Below are positions 42,431 through 55,103 of a stretch of 64,000 bases of DNA, piece after piece. A program made the translations under genes and the position numbers. Within the stretch, counting starts at the first letter, position 1; every line of letters begins with the position of its first letter. Under the pieces are notes generated by a model. The model had not been told where the DNA came from. It searched no databases and saw nothing but the letters and a program-made list of their open reading frames with translations. Source of the stretch: Trichostrongylus colubriformis (taxonomy: Eukaryota > Nematoda > Chromadorea > Rhabditida > Trichostrongylidae); contig OZ022259.1 in NCBI GenBank assembly GCA_963978905.1, forward strand, positions 53,958,727-54,022,726, given 5' to 3'.

Positions 42431-45400
42431 TGGTCGATACTTCGGCAGCAGATATCAGAACACAAACAAAATATGTTCATCCAATGACACTGAGCATCAG
42501 ACGCTCTGACTATAGCAGTCGTATGGTAGTAGTAAGTGATGTACCGGATTTTATCCCTTCCCCACCTCCTGATGGGTCTTATCAGCCCCTGTAAGCCGTT
42601 ATTAGTTTCGAAAAGTCACCATTGAGGTTCTTGTACCCCTGTGAATGTGAATATATGAATTCCATTGTTAGCCAGAAGAGCGAAACGGATCTGGTGACAT
42701 TAGCCTTTTGACACTCCTTATCAGCCTTTATCAACCGATCAATTTGGATCACCCACCATTGATGTGCCCGTCCCACCCCTCACAAAACCTATGAGTGTCG
42801 ACGCTCTAAGATCAATCCGTACATATGGGGAAACGGGTGTGGCCACATTTGTCTTCTGACGCTGCTTATCGAATCTTATCAAGCGTTATCGGTTTGGATC
42901 ACCCACCATTTATGTACCCGTCCCACCCCCTAAAACACCTATGAGTGTCGGTGCTCTAAGATCGACCCGAATGGGGAAACGGATTTGGCCATATTTGTCT
43001 TCTGACGCTCCTTATCGAATCTTATCAAGCGTTATCGGTTTGGATCACCCATCATTTATGTACCCGTCCCACCCCTCCCCCTAAACCACCTATGAGTGTC
43101 GGTGCTCTAAGATCGACCCGAATGGGGAAACGGATTTGGCCATATTTGTCTTCTGACGCTCCTTATCGAATCTTATCAAGCGTTATCGGTTTGGATCACC
43201 CATCATTTATGTACCCGTCCCACCCCTCCCCCTAAACCACCTATGAGTGTCGGTGCTCTAAGATCGACCCGAATGGGGAAACGGATTTGGCCATATTTGT
43301 CTTCTGACGCTCCTTATCGAATCTTATCAAGCGTTATCGGTTTGGATCACCCATCATTTATGTACCCGTCCCACCCCTCCCCCTAAACCACCTATGAGTG
43401 TCGGTGCTCTAAGATCGACCCGAATGGGGAAACGGATTTGGCCATATTTGTCTTCTGACGCTCCTTATCGAATCTTATCAAGCGTTATCGGTTTGGATCA
43501 CCCATCATTTATGTACCCGTCCCACCCCTCCCCCTAAACCACCTATGAGTGTCGGTGCTCTAAGATCGACCCGAATGGGGAAACGGATTTGGCCATATCT
43601 GTCTTTTGACGCTCCTTATCGAATCCTATCAAGCGTTATCGGTTTGGATCACCCATCATTTATGCACCCGTCCCACCCCCTGAAACACCTATGAGTGTCG
43701 GTGCTCTAAGATCGACCCGAATGGGGAAACGGATTTGGCCATATTTGTCTTCTGACGCTCCTTATCGAATCTTATCAAGCGTTATCGGTTTGGATCACCC
43801 ACCATTTATGTACCCGTCCCACCCCCTAAAACACCTATGAGTGTCGGTGCTCTAAGATCGACCCGAATGGGGAAACGGATTTGGCCATATTTGTCTTCTG
43901 ACGCTCCTTATCGAATCTTATCAAGCGTTATCGGTTTGGATCACCCATCATTTATGTACCCGTCCCACCCCTCCCCCTAAACCACCTATGAGTGTCGGTG
44001 CTCTAAGATCGACCCGAATGGGGAAACGGATTTGGCCATATTTGTCTTCTGACGCTCCTTATCGAATCTTATCAAGCGTTATCGGTTTGGATCACCCATC
44101 ATTTATGTACCCGTCCCACCCCTCCCCCTAAACCACCTATGAGTGTCGGTGCTCTAAGATCGACCCGAATGGGGAAACGGATTTGGCCATATCTGTCTTT
44201 TGACGCTCCTTATCGAATCCTATCAAGCGTTATCGGTTTGGATCACCCATCATTTATGCACCCGTCCCACCCCCTGAAACACCTATGAGTGTCGGTGCTC
44301 TAAGATCGACCCGAATGGGGAAACGGATTTGGCCATATTTGTCTTCTGACGCTCCTTATCGAATCTTATCAAGCGTTATCGGTTTGGATCCCCCACCATT
44401 TATGTACCCGTCCCACCCCCTAAACCACCTATGAGTGTCGGTGCTCTAGGATCGACCCGAATGGGGAAACGGATTTGGCCATATTTGTCTTTTGACGCTC
44501 CTTATCGAATCCTATCAAGCGTTATCGGTTTGGATCACCCATCATTTATGCACCCGTCCCACCCCCTGAAACACCTATGAGTGTCGCTGCTCTAAGATCG
44601 ACCCGAATGGGGAGACGGATTTGGCCATATTTGTCTTTTGACGCTCCTTATCGAATCCGATCAGGCGTTATCGGTTTGGATCACCCACCATTTATGTACC
44701 CGTCCCACCCCCTAAACCACCTATGAGTGTCGGTGCTCTAAGATCGACCCGAATGGGGAAACGGATTTGGCCATATTTGTCTTTTGACGCTCCTTATCGA
44801 ATCCTATCAAGCGTTATCGGCTTGGATCACCCACCATTTATGTACCCGTCCCACCCCTCCCCCTAAACCACCTATGAGTGTCGGTGCTCTAAGATCGACC
44901 CGAATGGGGAAACGGATTTGGCCATATTTGTCTTTTGACGCTCCTTATCGAATCCTATCAAGCGTTATCGGTTTGGATCACCCACCATTTAGGTACCCGT
45001 CCCACCACCCCCCCCCCTAAACCACCTATGGGTGTCGGTGCTCTAAGATCGACCCGAATGGGGAAACGGATTTGGCCATATTGTCTTTTGACGCTCCTTA
45101 TCAAATCCTATCAAGCGTTATCAGCTTGGATCACCCACCATTTAGGTACCCAGCCCACCACCCCCCCCCCTAAACCACCTATGGGTGTCGGTGCTCTAGG
45201 ATCGACCCGAATGGGGAAACGGATTTGGCCATATTTGTCTTTTGACGCTCCTTATCGAATCTTATCAAGTGTTATCGGTTTGGATCACCCACCATTTATG
45301 TACCCGTCCCACCCCCTGAAACACCTATGAATGTCGGTGCTCTAAGATTGATCCGAAAGGCGAAACGAATTTGGCGACATACGTCTTTCAAGGCTCCTTA

Positions 45401-45580
45401 TCAGCCCTTATCAGCTGCTATCACTTTTGGTCCATCACCGTTCTGGTCCCCTTACCACCCCCTATATCACTTGTAAATTTCAGGGTCCCAGCTTTGTTGC
45501 GACGCGAGATATGAATTTCCGGTCAAACAGACACACACACACACCAACAGACACACTTAGCCGATTATATAAAGTAGGAT
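42431..45580 (-). repeat. R1 dispersed repeat, copy e, with amplified internal array
   Basis: The right edge (5' on the minus strand) has TATATAATCGGCTAAGTGTG, then a GT-rich run, GTGATATAGGGGGTGG and TGATAGCAGCTGATAAGG. The left edge has the R1 tail ACTACCATACGACTGCTA and CAGAGCGTCTGATGCTCAGT. Between them the monomer is expanded (see next). Confidence 0.8.
42690..45400 (-). repeat. Satellite-like tandem array, about 17-18 monomers of about 150 bp
   Basis: On the plus strand each unit has TTATCGAATCTTATCAAGCG, TTTGGATCACCCA, ACCCGTCCCACCCC, ATGAGTGTCGGTGCTCTAAG and ATCGACCCGAATGGGGAAAC. Inner units are nearly identical and edge units are diverged. Variant marks (CCTATCAAGC with ATGCACCC and CTGAAACACC) recur at about 43.6 and 44.2 kb, so blocks of about four units were copied together. 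Open frames at 44784-45330 simply reflect the repeat. Confidence 0.96.
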
Positions 45581-48500
45581 TTCAATATCTTTGATACTGA
45601 AGGCGAAGCGTGTTAGAGACGATGCCTCTTCAAATTTCAGGGACACGCCTTTCACATATAGTTTTCTTAGACCCACAATTTTCATTTTCATTTGAATGAC
45701 TCACTCCAAGAGTTACTCGTTGCCTACATTACCCTTACCACTGTATTTAGGATAACACTCTTGCGCTCTTCCAAAACATTCCCATCCCGGAGCAAACCCC
45801 AGGCCAGAATTCAAAAATTCATGAGACCGACACACATCAAATAGCGCTGCATGGGTTTCAGAGGCATTTTTATAAATTCATCAATTTCAATACGAGAATA
45901 AAAATTATACAAGAACAGTATGAAAGAAGAAATAATAATGATTATGATATTACTCGATATAATAATTTTCTAATTAATTTGAGTACCATGTATTAACTAA
46001 CCCTGAGCGTTAAATGTTCTATTACACAGATCCTCGGAAAATTACTGAATTTTTTTAAATTTACAGCCTGGTTCTTAATTGCTGGAATTACTTAGTTTCA
46101 GTTCAGAAAGAAATGTCAAACAATTGGAATCATTTACCCAAAAGGCAGTCAATTCTTGAACGAGTTCCCCTCAGCCCCCCCCCCCCCTCCCACCCCAAAA
46201 GTTTCTGCCAATTGATCGTATTTCAGATCGACAACTCGCTCAATGCTCACAGTCGCGATCAACTTGAACGGCGATTGACACCGCGTTCGGTCAGAGGACG
46301 CACCGCGCAGCAATGGCAGTGTGCAACAGCCGTGCGCTTACACCTTCTGAGGCTGTTCACAGGGTGCGCGTCTTGACAGCCTATCTCAGTCACCAGCACC
46401 AGTCCACCATCACACTTTGTACTAATCATTTCTGTGCATTTAACTGATCGATATCTCCTGGTAATACACTTCTTTCTAATTGAATGCTCATAAATCACCG
46501 ATTTCTGAGGAATTTCTTTCTACTCCACCACCTCGTATCGTGTATCCTAACGGCTCAAGCTTTTTTATCCTTCCACTTCAGTTGTTGTTTACAAATAAGC
46601 TTGATGAAAATTAACCCCAGATTGAGTGAGCATTATTGGCTAACCAGCAGTTCAGCTCAAATCAAATCGTAGCTCTCAGGTGGTGAGGAAAGTTTACCGC
46701 GGTTTCCACAACTTCACCTTCTGCAGATCATAATTTAGCTCAAACGGAATCTTTTCCACTAGAATAAGCATTATTCGATTTGTTACATTTTTGCCAATAT
46801 GATGCATAATTGCATTTCCTGTTTCGATGAAAGGCTGACGATTCACTCGGCGCGAAATTGTAAAAATTCAACTCTAAATCATCCTTCATGAATTCTGAAA
46901 ACGCTGCCGTTGAAAGAGGTGTCCACGTGTTTGGAAAAGTGAGCTTTGCTTAGCACTAGATCTAAGAAGATAACGGACAAGTAAGGGCTTTGGCTTGTAA
47001 CTATTTCAAATTCTGCAAGACTTTTTCCGAAAAATGCGGTCGCGCATGGCTACTTCAAGGGGTCGCGCAGAGCCGATTTTGTCAAGGTTAGAGAATACGA
47101 GCGACCTGAACCACATTTGCTTCGGGATACCAATACTTTTAAGTATCCCCTGCGAATACGGCCGCTCATCACTTTTGCTGTTTTGGTTATGTGCTTTGTT
47201 CACTTGAAAACTTCAGCAGCACTTCCGAAATTAGGAACGAATTGTTCCATCCAATGCTTCACATCCTCCCCTAGCAGCGCTTACGTTTGTAGTTGCCTCC
47301 GTTGCGATTGAAACTAGAACTTCTGAGATGAACTCATCCAAGAATGTCCTTTTTGCTGTACTTTGAAATTTCCCTAATATAGAATTCTGAGAAAAGCCTA
47401 CATTCAAGGGGAGTAACTATTATCTCTATCTAAGGGGCACAATATGTAAGCTGATCTAAGCTGACGCACTTTGCAATTTAGATTTATTTTGTGTATGGGC
47501 AAAACCGGCCAAACTTCTCCTACAACCTAATACAAATTGAACATGGGCAATGCTGCGAAACTCATAAAAGCCTCCTTGGAGGGCGCTCACGTCTTCTTGC
47601 CAACCTGCCGACCGATGCAGTCGCCTATATGACAAAGTATATCCTCATTTTTCTTTCTCCTCTTCGGATTTACAACGGGTAAACCATCGAAAATGCTTGG
47701 AAACTCCCAGCAAGAATGGCGAATATGCTCGCAACCCATGTGAAACAGTGAGCGTAAAAGAACTCACTTGGCACTTCTCTATAATTCATGAATTTCGATT
47801 AAGCTCTTTGAAAGCAACTGTATAGTAATGGAGTTGGAAATGCGGTGTATGCACTGACTATAGTAGCTGTTAGACTGTGTCTGTTAGAAAGTGGTCCTTA
47901 TCAATCAAAACTTGTAAAGCGTTGACTGTCTTCAAAAGTCTGACCATGCGCTGCCCTTAATGTCAAACGCACTTTATTAATGAATGCGTTATCACGGCGT
48001 CACACACGCCCTAACCCACGCTAGCCACGCCCACTTACATGATGATGGCGCGCATAGTGGCGGCACAAGAATATACTATCTGAATGATTACCTAATCTAT
48101 AGGCCCGAACGGCACGTCGACTGAGTGTAGGCCAGCTATGCATTTTGGATTTTCTTGAAGTGGGTAACACAAGCTACTATGCTTACCCACGTGGTAATGC
48201 TCTAGATATCTGAACAATGTCTCATGTTAAAATATGTAATTTCTATTGAACAAAATAGTTTCTTTCCAGTATCATCATGTTCAAATTGCATAGACACCTT
48301 ACCGCTTCACCGAATACGACAACAATATTAGCCGAAGGATATACTGATGATGCACTCAACAGTAAATACGATAATCACCGGTGAGTCGGACTATGTTGAG
48401 CCAATAAATGGACTAAGTTTTTGAAGTGAAGTCAAGTTTATCGCCCCCGCTCCATAAAAACATTGAAAAAGTTTAAATAAATAGGTTAATTAGTGCCGTA

Positions 48501-49905
48501 ATTATTACGTCTGTACCCTTTATTTTTGAAAAGTTTCATTATTTTTCGGAGAATAAATCCAAACCGTATGTACTCTGGCGAAGTATGCTCTGGGAAACAT
48601 TAGGGTAATCAGATAGAAGACGAACTTAAATTCCTCGAGGATTTCACCTACTACATCAATTTTTGCTACAATTTATCTCTATTCCGCAACTCGAACTCAA
48701 CGATCCCAATGATCCTCGTTGATCTTATCACACAGCGAAAGATAAACTAACATAGCCACGTTGCTGCTGCTATTGCTGCATTGTTACACGTCCTTTGACA
48801 AATGGTTGCAGCATTCAGTCCGGGCTTTGCAGTGCCATGCCAGATCACCATTACTCCTTTCTTTTGTTAATTTTTTTTTTCAAAAAACTTTTAATTTTTT
48901 TGAAATAATCTTACAAGTTGTCCTCTCATTCTCTATCTTCCTCTCTTCAAAGACCTGAGCGAACTTATACTGAATGGCAATACGAGCCTTGCATGGTCAT
49001 CGGACTTGGGGATGGAGTATAACGAGTAGTTCTAACAATAAGTGTTGCCCAAACCCTTTCGAGTACGCTCTCTACTTCGATCAGACTCGTAGCAGCGATT
49101 TGGTCTGTACGATGACTTGCGGAGGCCAACGGTGCAACTGGCGTCACTTGTCACTACGCCATTTGCACACTCAATTATAAGAAACCACATTAAAGTTCTA
49201 CTGAAGGAGTTTTACTGTTGTGAAACGATTCTCGTCCACCACCTGGACTAAGATGCACATAGTCACGAAAAACCCTCAGTCTTCTTGCTGCTTCTCGTCA
49301 AGCGTGATCACTTGGTGTCAAAAAATTGATGAAATACGTTTTGTGATGGTAAGCATAGCATATGTATAACTCTTCTCAGAATTGATACGAGTAGGATCGA
49401 GCTTGAGCTGTTGTACGTTTCATTATAACATTATGAAAGCCTTTTCGAGGTTACAATGCTACGAGGCATCGTTTCTGAGTTTCCTACTGTTTCAAAAGCT
49501 TGAAAAGTTCACAGAAATTGGGACCGATTTACACATAGGTCTAAGTAATCCCGAAAACTTCCCCCACGGAACACCAGGACAATACTCGGTATGAAATAAT
49601 CGAGTGTGTCCACCAGGTTTCGCTAGAAGTTTTGCTAGTGAGGCGCAAGATTAACCACCTCCAAGATATGATTTTGGCAGGACTGTGGTGTATTATTTAG
49701 GTCTGTTGTTCATGTCAAGTGTGCCCATGCTAACACCATTCAAAAGCAGCGGATGCTTCTGGCCAAGGCGGACCCATCACCTTGCATAACCTCAACGAAT
49801 GAAACATTAACGCCTATCACGGAATTCTCCAGTACAGTACCTAATCTCGCTATTCACTGAGCCTTTCAATGGTTATCATCTTAATGAGTGTGGCTGCCAG
49901 TTTAA
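45581..49905. other. Long stretch without a recognised gene
   Basis: A single end of an R3-like MITE (complement TACAGTGGTAAGGGTAATGT) is near 45729-45752. The rest has short frames only. A minus-strand frame at 47006-47203 and plus-strand frames around 46.1, 47.5 and 48.8 kb show no motif I can name. Runs of C near 46175-46190 are homopolymers. Confidence 0.4.
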
Positions 49906-50393
49906 AGGCACACCACGCGATAAATTGTGAGAGTTATCGCGCGTATTACTGGACGTAAAGGCCCTGCTTCATCCACCCACCAGTGAAGAAAAATGAACCA
50001 AATCCCTTCACATCCACCAAAAATAGAACCCCCTGTATTCAGTCCCCGTACGAGTATTGGAGATTGTAGAAGAGCTTTTACCCGGTGATATCGCGCAAAA
50101 TGCTACGATATCACCTGTTCTCCCCTGTTGAAGCTGCCTTCGCTATTGATATCGCCGCCTTATCTTGTCTTATCGCAAGTTTCCTTCTCCACGTAAGAGC
50201 CACGTTGGAAATTTGTTCGTCTAAGGCCAGGAGTGATTCGGCTCGATGGGCTCAACTCGGCTCGGGTTGAGCGCGATTATCGCCGCGAGGATGCACTACA
50301 GAGCCGCAACAAGGGTGCAACCTGGCCACCTATCTAAGGGCCTACTTCCCTCAAGAAAGTAAGACACTAATGTGATTATCGCGTGGTGTGCCT
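49906..50393. mobile_element. R5 MITE (TTAA class)
   Basis: The ends are perfect inverted 18-mers AGGCACACCACGCGATAA, with TTAA on each side (49902-49905 and 50394-50397). It is 488 bp. Its right half is related to sequence in both gene copies at 19.98-20.26 kb and 32.15-32.43 kb, for example CGCAAGTTTCCTTCTCCACG. Confidence 0.92.
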
Positions 50394-50397
50394 TTAA

Positions 50398-51571
50398 TTT
50401 CCCGATTGAGCTTCTTTCCGATTTTCGAAATCAACAAAACCTCAACGCTATCCCTGTCGCGACAGCCGCGGCTAATACGAGCGTTCGTCAATCTCACACC
50501 GTTTTTATTCCACCGTCCGACTGGACCGCAGTTGTAATGATGGCGCTGTTCGTGACACCTATCACTCATTCACTATAGAAAACATTGTGCCTGAACACGT
50601 TTTTTTTTATGCTGAAAAAAACTGATCTGAGATTACTCTACATTCTTTTCTGGATCTAGAAATGTCTAATCCATGAGTTTTCTCATACCATATGAATTGT
50701 TTCGAATGCTGTCAGGTTACAGTGTTCGCGTACATTCTCCATTTTTTCCTGAACGTAAACCAAGAACAATGGAACGGTCTTCGACGACTAGACAAACTGT
50801 GGGTCTCAACTGCCATGAAGACCCAGAACAGCTCTTCTATTGATGCGCCATGGCTCCTACTTTCTTTCAAGGTCGTGGTGGACCTTAACGAATTCGTATT
50901 ATAAGTGACTTGTGGGACTGGGTCTCTAGACTGAATTCTGAAGAATTTTTAGTATCCTATCTCTTGAAAGGAATCTCCTCACAGCCGACCGATTCCGACG
51001 GGATGAAAGGCACTGTTGTCTTTCGCAGACCTTCGTCCCCGATACGATCCCTAGACCATGCAAGAGAAAACTGTGGTGCCACCTATGACTACATCACTAC
51101 TGCCTCCTTAGTGATAGTACGGCATTTATACCTGAGAATTCATAAATCCACGCTAATAGAATCATCGAGTCATTAGTGGGAATCTGAACGGCAGACCTGA
51201 ATTCACATTTGACTAGCTGACCCTGCTGCTGATTACCAACTACTGCCATGAGTTACGAGCTCAACATATGGTCCAAGTGACTGATCAGGATCAGCTTGGT
51301 TCATCTTCAAAGCGTGGGAAATTCTAGACATATTCTTGCATAAGTCAGCTCAACAGATGTGATGTGATAGGTAGAGTAATGACAAATTACCGTAGATCAA
51401 TTAAGTCAAAGGAATTCGTTACCGAAAGTTCTTTGGTACCTTCAGATGAGCTCACAGAAAATTAGCGCTGCCAGAAACGAAGCACGAGTGCTGATCACTC
51501 GTCAGAGGTACCACAAGGGGTAGCTTAGGTGTTCACAAGATCAAAGTATGTTGACTATAAGTGAACGCTAA
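50398..51571. other. No gene recognised
   Basis: Plus-strand frames of 60-90 codons at 50.7-51.2 kb show no recognisable domain or splice context. Confidence 0.4.
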
Positions 51572-52930
51572 AGATCTAACAAGGGAGGTCTTTCAGGTCA
51601 TGACGCGCTTTTGGAAAACGGTTTTTTCCATTATATGGGGGTACCTACATGAAACATATAACTGACTTCCATTTTTGCTGTGCGTTCCTACAAATGCCAA
51701 AAAAGGAGTGAAAAAATTTTTTCTCAAAAAGGCGATTTTAACCCACTTATTGTAACGCATACCCCTTGTAACTTTGATCACGTGCAGATCCAAAGGAGTT
51801 CGTCTATTTCACATCCAAAACAAAGTCAAACACGGTAAAAAATAAAATGTTGTCTCCACCATGTACTAAAAGTACGTAGCAGTTTAATAACGGTTCCCCG
51901 ATGTACGGCTGCTGCGGCGACCGGGTGGCCTACTGGATGCGACGATGGACTCTCAAACGGACGAAGTGCATAGGTTGGTGGTTCGAAACCCGGCGTTGCA
52001 GAACTTTTGCATTTTTTTTTTTGCCTTCACTGTTTCATCTTCACATATGTCTGTTTATGCCAAATGACTATAATTTCCGTTGACAGCATGCCAAAATGAC
52101 TCTATTTACAAATTGTCAATGAATTTGGTGATGTGACCTTTTTGAACATGAAAGGGCCCGTAGCGCTCGAATTTCGCGATTTCGCACAAAATGAGTGCCA
52201 TATTCGTTTTCAGGGGGTCAAACTACCCCTAGGTACACATTTCTAGCCAATTCCATATTTTGACCCTAACTTCGAGAAAGTATGTTTGGCGGTAGTGCAT
52301 GGTGCACCTTCTATTCGTACAAGAGAATGACAAACAAAACCGATGAAAATCAGTGTAATATGCACAGCACGAGTGCCTATCGCTTTATCTTCACCTACCA
52401 AGCATTGAGCAAGAGAAATAGAGAGAATTCCCGGACAAGTAATATCGCCGTCTCCTTCATCGAATGTGCAGTCGAAGGTATACCAACGCCCAGCCCAAAT
52501 TTTCGAATTTGGGTCAAAACCTCGATTGGGCTGGAAACTTACCCCTAAGGGTAGTTCGACCTCCTGAACACGAATATGAAATCCGTTTTGCGCAAAAACG
52601 CCTGGTTCGTGAGCTATGAGCGCTGAAAGGTCAAAAGGCTGGACTGTCAAACTTGCTGAAAACTGACAGTAGAGGGTAGTCCGGAATTCTAAATGTGATT
52701 ACTGTACTTATTTTTAATATTTAAGTGTTTCTGAGCCCAAAAACTAAAAATCCAAATTTTGCAAAAATTTGACCTCGGCGGGGATCGAACCATCAACCCC
52801 GTTTTTGGCATTCGTAAGGGCGCGCAGCAAAAATGGACATCAGTTATATGCTTCCTGTATGTACCCCCATACATGCAAAAAGCGGCATTCAAAAAGCGCG
52901 TCATGAGTTGGAAGACCTTCCCTGTAAGGA
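51572..52930. mobile_element. Fold-back element FB, copy 2
   Basis: It is collinear with 5300-6655. Left end CTAACAAGGGAGGTCTTTC, right end complement CTTACAGGGAAGGTCTTCC. The inverted arms share GACGCGCTTTT and ATGGGGGTAC. It includes the tRNA-like unit at 51912-52001 and the opposite-strand GGTTCGATCCCC near 52780-52791. Confidence 0.75.
51912..52001 (+). ncRNA. tRNA-like (Ser/Leu type) Pol III unit inside FB copy 2
   Basis: An 8-bp acceptor-like stem (CTGCGGCG with CGTTGCAG, two G-T pairs), an A box TGGCCTACTGG one base from consensus, and a B box GGTTCGAAACC. Eleven T follow at 52012-52022. The anticodon arm is not well formed. Preservation of both boxes, the stem and the terminator in two diverged copies suggests the unit mattered to the element. 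Confidence 0.6.
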
Positions 52931-53755
52931 GATGCTATGTAATGCGATCGCGGTGATAGGCGCACCAAGCGATTTATCAGCGCCCTACGATGAGGAAGAA
53001 ACTCCCGCGCACAGGATGCTTCCCTAAGCGAGGGTGTCATTCAATTGCGTACTACTGCCTTGCATCTCATAGCCACATGCCTTCGAACATTACCTAGCGC
53101 TTCAGCACTCCACAAAACTCGTCCACGCAAAGATCAAAGGGAATATACGGGTACCATTTTTTAGTTCTTTGTCCACATAATATCGTTTTTTGCTTACTTT
53201 ACTTCATTGTACTATCTACTACTGCACTCCTTAGCATCTCTGCTTTCAGTTGAAGCAGCTGAAAAGTTATCACTTCTGTTGTCATTGAGAATGGGATTAC
53301 CTAAAATACTCTCAAAATCATGAAAGTTAACTCTACCGCCTAGATACAGATAATGACCTGAATGGATGTACAATTCGTGTCACATGATTTGTACTCGCTT
53401 TCTGGAGGGTTGGCAGATGTGGGTGTGGCATTGGCAGTTTAGCATTCAGAAAACCACAAGATTCCCGACAATCGCCATTAATATCTGAGGCGCGTATTTC
53501 ATTCCAATATGAGGATCACAAAGCCGATGGAAGTCACGATCGAGAAAGACCATTGAGGAAATTAGGTGGGGCATTAGGACGTGCGTTTTCTATTGTCAGA
53601 CGAGAACCCGCGACTGGTCAGAAGCTTTCTTTCTATGGTTTCTTAGTGAATACCTGGTAGCATTCTTCCTAAGCATGTTACACAGCGACGCGAACATCGA
53701 TCATTAAAATTTAGTGAATTCATGGCCTTTCGATTACCTTCAAAATTCCTAGCAA
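52931..53755. other. No gene recognised
   Basis: Short frames only. Confidence 0.4.
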
Positions 53756-53759
53756 AAGT

Positions 53760-54140
53760 CTAACGTGTGCCCACTCTCGACCACCCAACGAAGCAAAGCA
53801 CCTTCCCACTAGTCATCCTCATTACATCAACCTTCATGATTTTGTCCACGAAAACTTCTTCTTGACGAGTAATAACTTTGTGATGTGTGGCTAGTCGTTC
53901 AGCAGTGCTTGAGTTTTCTATGTGATAGCCCACGCCTAAATGTTTTCCACCGATAAACAACTGCATACCAACACTTTCGCTTTCATCATGGCACGTTTCA
54001 TCCTTTTTTCGCTGTACAGTGCAGCTCTACCTTGATGAATGCTCGGGAGGGAATTGAGACTCCTTTCGTATGCATCATGTCTGCACAGATACGTACCAGG
54101 GAAGGGTACAGAACGATGTATCGCCATTTCGTATAGGGCT
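53760..54140 (-). pseudogene. Coding-like segment of unknown function with one frame change
   Basis: Two minus-strand frames abut. 54127-53936 reads HRSVPFPGTYLCRHDAYERS and LPSIHQGRAALYSEKRMKRA. From about 53968 a frame one base away reads LFIGGKHLGVGYHIENSSTA and ERLATHHKVITRQEEVF. Together they look like one conserved polypeptide with a single-base shift near 53970. This could be a pseudogene, a missed intron or a sequence error. A donor-like GTATGC lies at the junction. I do not recognise the family. Confidence 0.35.
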
Positions 54141-54324
54141 CGGCTTATAGCACCTAATATGACTCATTCGACGTTCAACTAGCCATCAAACATGATATTT
54201 CTAATAATCGCCCACACCAACACAGTTGAAGTCCAGCGCACACTGAGTGACACCCCAAGAGCGGGAGAGGACAATTTCAGAAGACGGAAGATTCCGAATA
54301 GAAGTATGCCGCCGCTCTATTCAA

Positions 54325-54868
54325 AGACAGCATTAGGGGTAATGTGGTAATGGAGAAATCCCTACAAGAAGTCACTCACATGGTAGTCCTGGGCCTAAGA
54401 AGGCTATCTGTGGCGAAATCCCGGTGAAAAAGCGCCCCTCCGAGCTGTAGAAGCGCTGCAAAACGCCGCAACAGTCCAACTGTTCCGCCTCTTGCATACA
54501 ACGATCCCGCCTCCCGCGGACGTAATTCCTGATTGACTGGGGTGGGAGCGGCCAAGGAGATGCGGTAGGATCGGAGGTTAAGCGGCACGTTTCCGCAGTT
54601 TTAGCTTGAAGCTCACTCTAAAAAGTAGATGCTGTCGTATTTCCAAACATTCCCTTGTGTCTAGTAGGCAACATGCCAATGGAAAACTATAGATCAGACT
54701 ACTCCCCTCTTGACGGACAGGTCGTCCGCGTCAAGAATCATCAGTGGCGGTCCTACTTCTTGGGTTTTTGGCCAATTCCATCCGTTGTTTCTTCACTGTC
54801 CTGTTACTAGGCATCTCGACTTTCACTACTTCTTTTACTTTTCGTCCGACTTTCCCCTAATGCTGCCT
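54325..54868 (+). mobile_element. R3 MITE (TTAA class), copy 4
   Basis: Left end AGACAGCATTAGGGGTAATG, right end complement AGGCAGCATTAGGGG, flanked by TCAA and TTAA. It is collinear with 15438-15954 and shares GGCAACATGCCAATGGAAAA. Confidence 0.85.
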
Positions 54869-54955
54869 TTAAGCCTTACGAATGAAAATAATCATGTAGA
54901 TGAAAAACCAAAACGAAACTCTCTAATACTTTCGATGAACCCAGGATCTCTTAAC

Positions 54956-55018
54956 AAAAATAGAAGTAGTACGGCCTTTTCTCTTTACAAAAATAGAAGT
55001 AGTACGGCCTTTCACACA
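54956..55018 (+). repeat. Two-unit tandem duplication, period about 33 bp
   Basis: AAAAATAGAAGTAGTACGGC occurs twice in a row, each followed by CTTTnnC sequence. Confidence 0.85.
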
Positions 55019-55103
55019 AGTGAGAGTAGAGGGACCATGAAAAAATCATAATTCTTCAGAAAAAGAACGTTATTATACGTTTCCGGTACAATTTGTGCAT
55101 TAC

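Noticed and set aside
44784..45330. Plus-strand frames with repeated MTLLIESYQALS
   Set aside because: Tandem satellite monomers whose length keeps a frame open by chance.
42690..45400. CRISPR-like array
   Set aside because: Units are contiguous tandem repeats of about 150 bp without unique spacers, in a eukaryotic setting.
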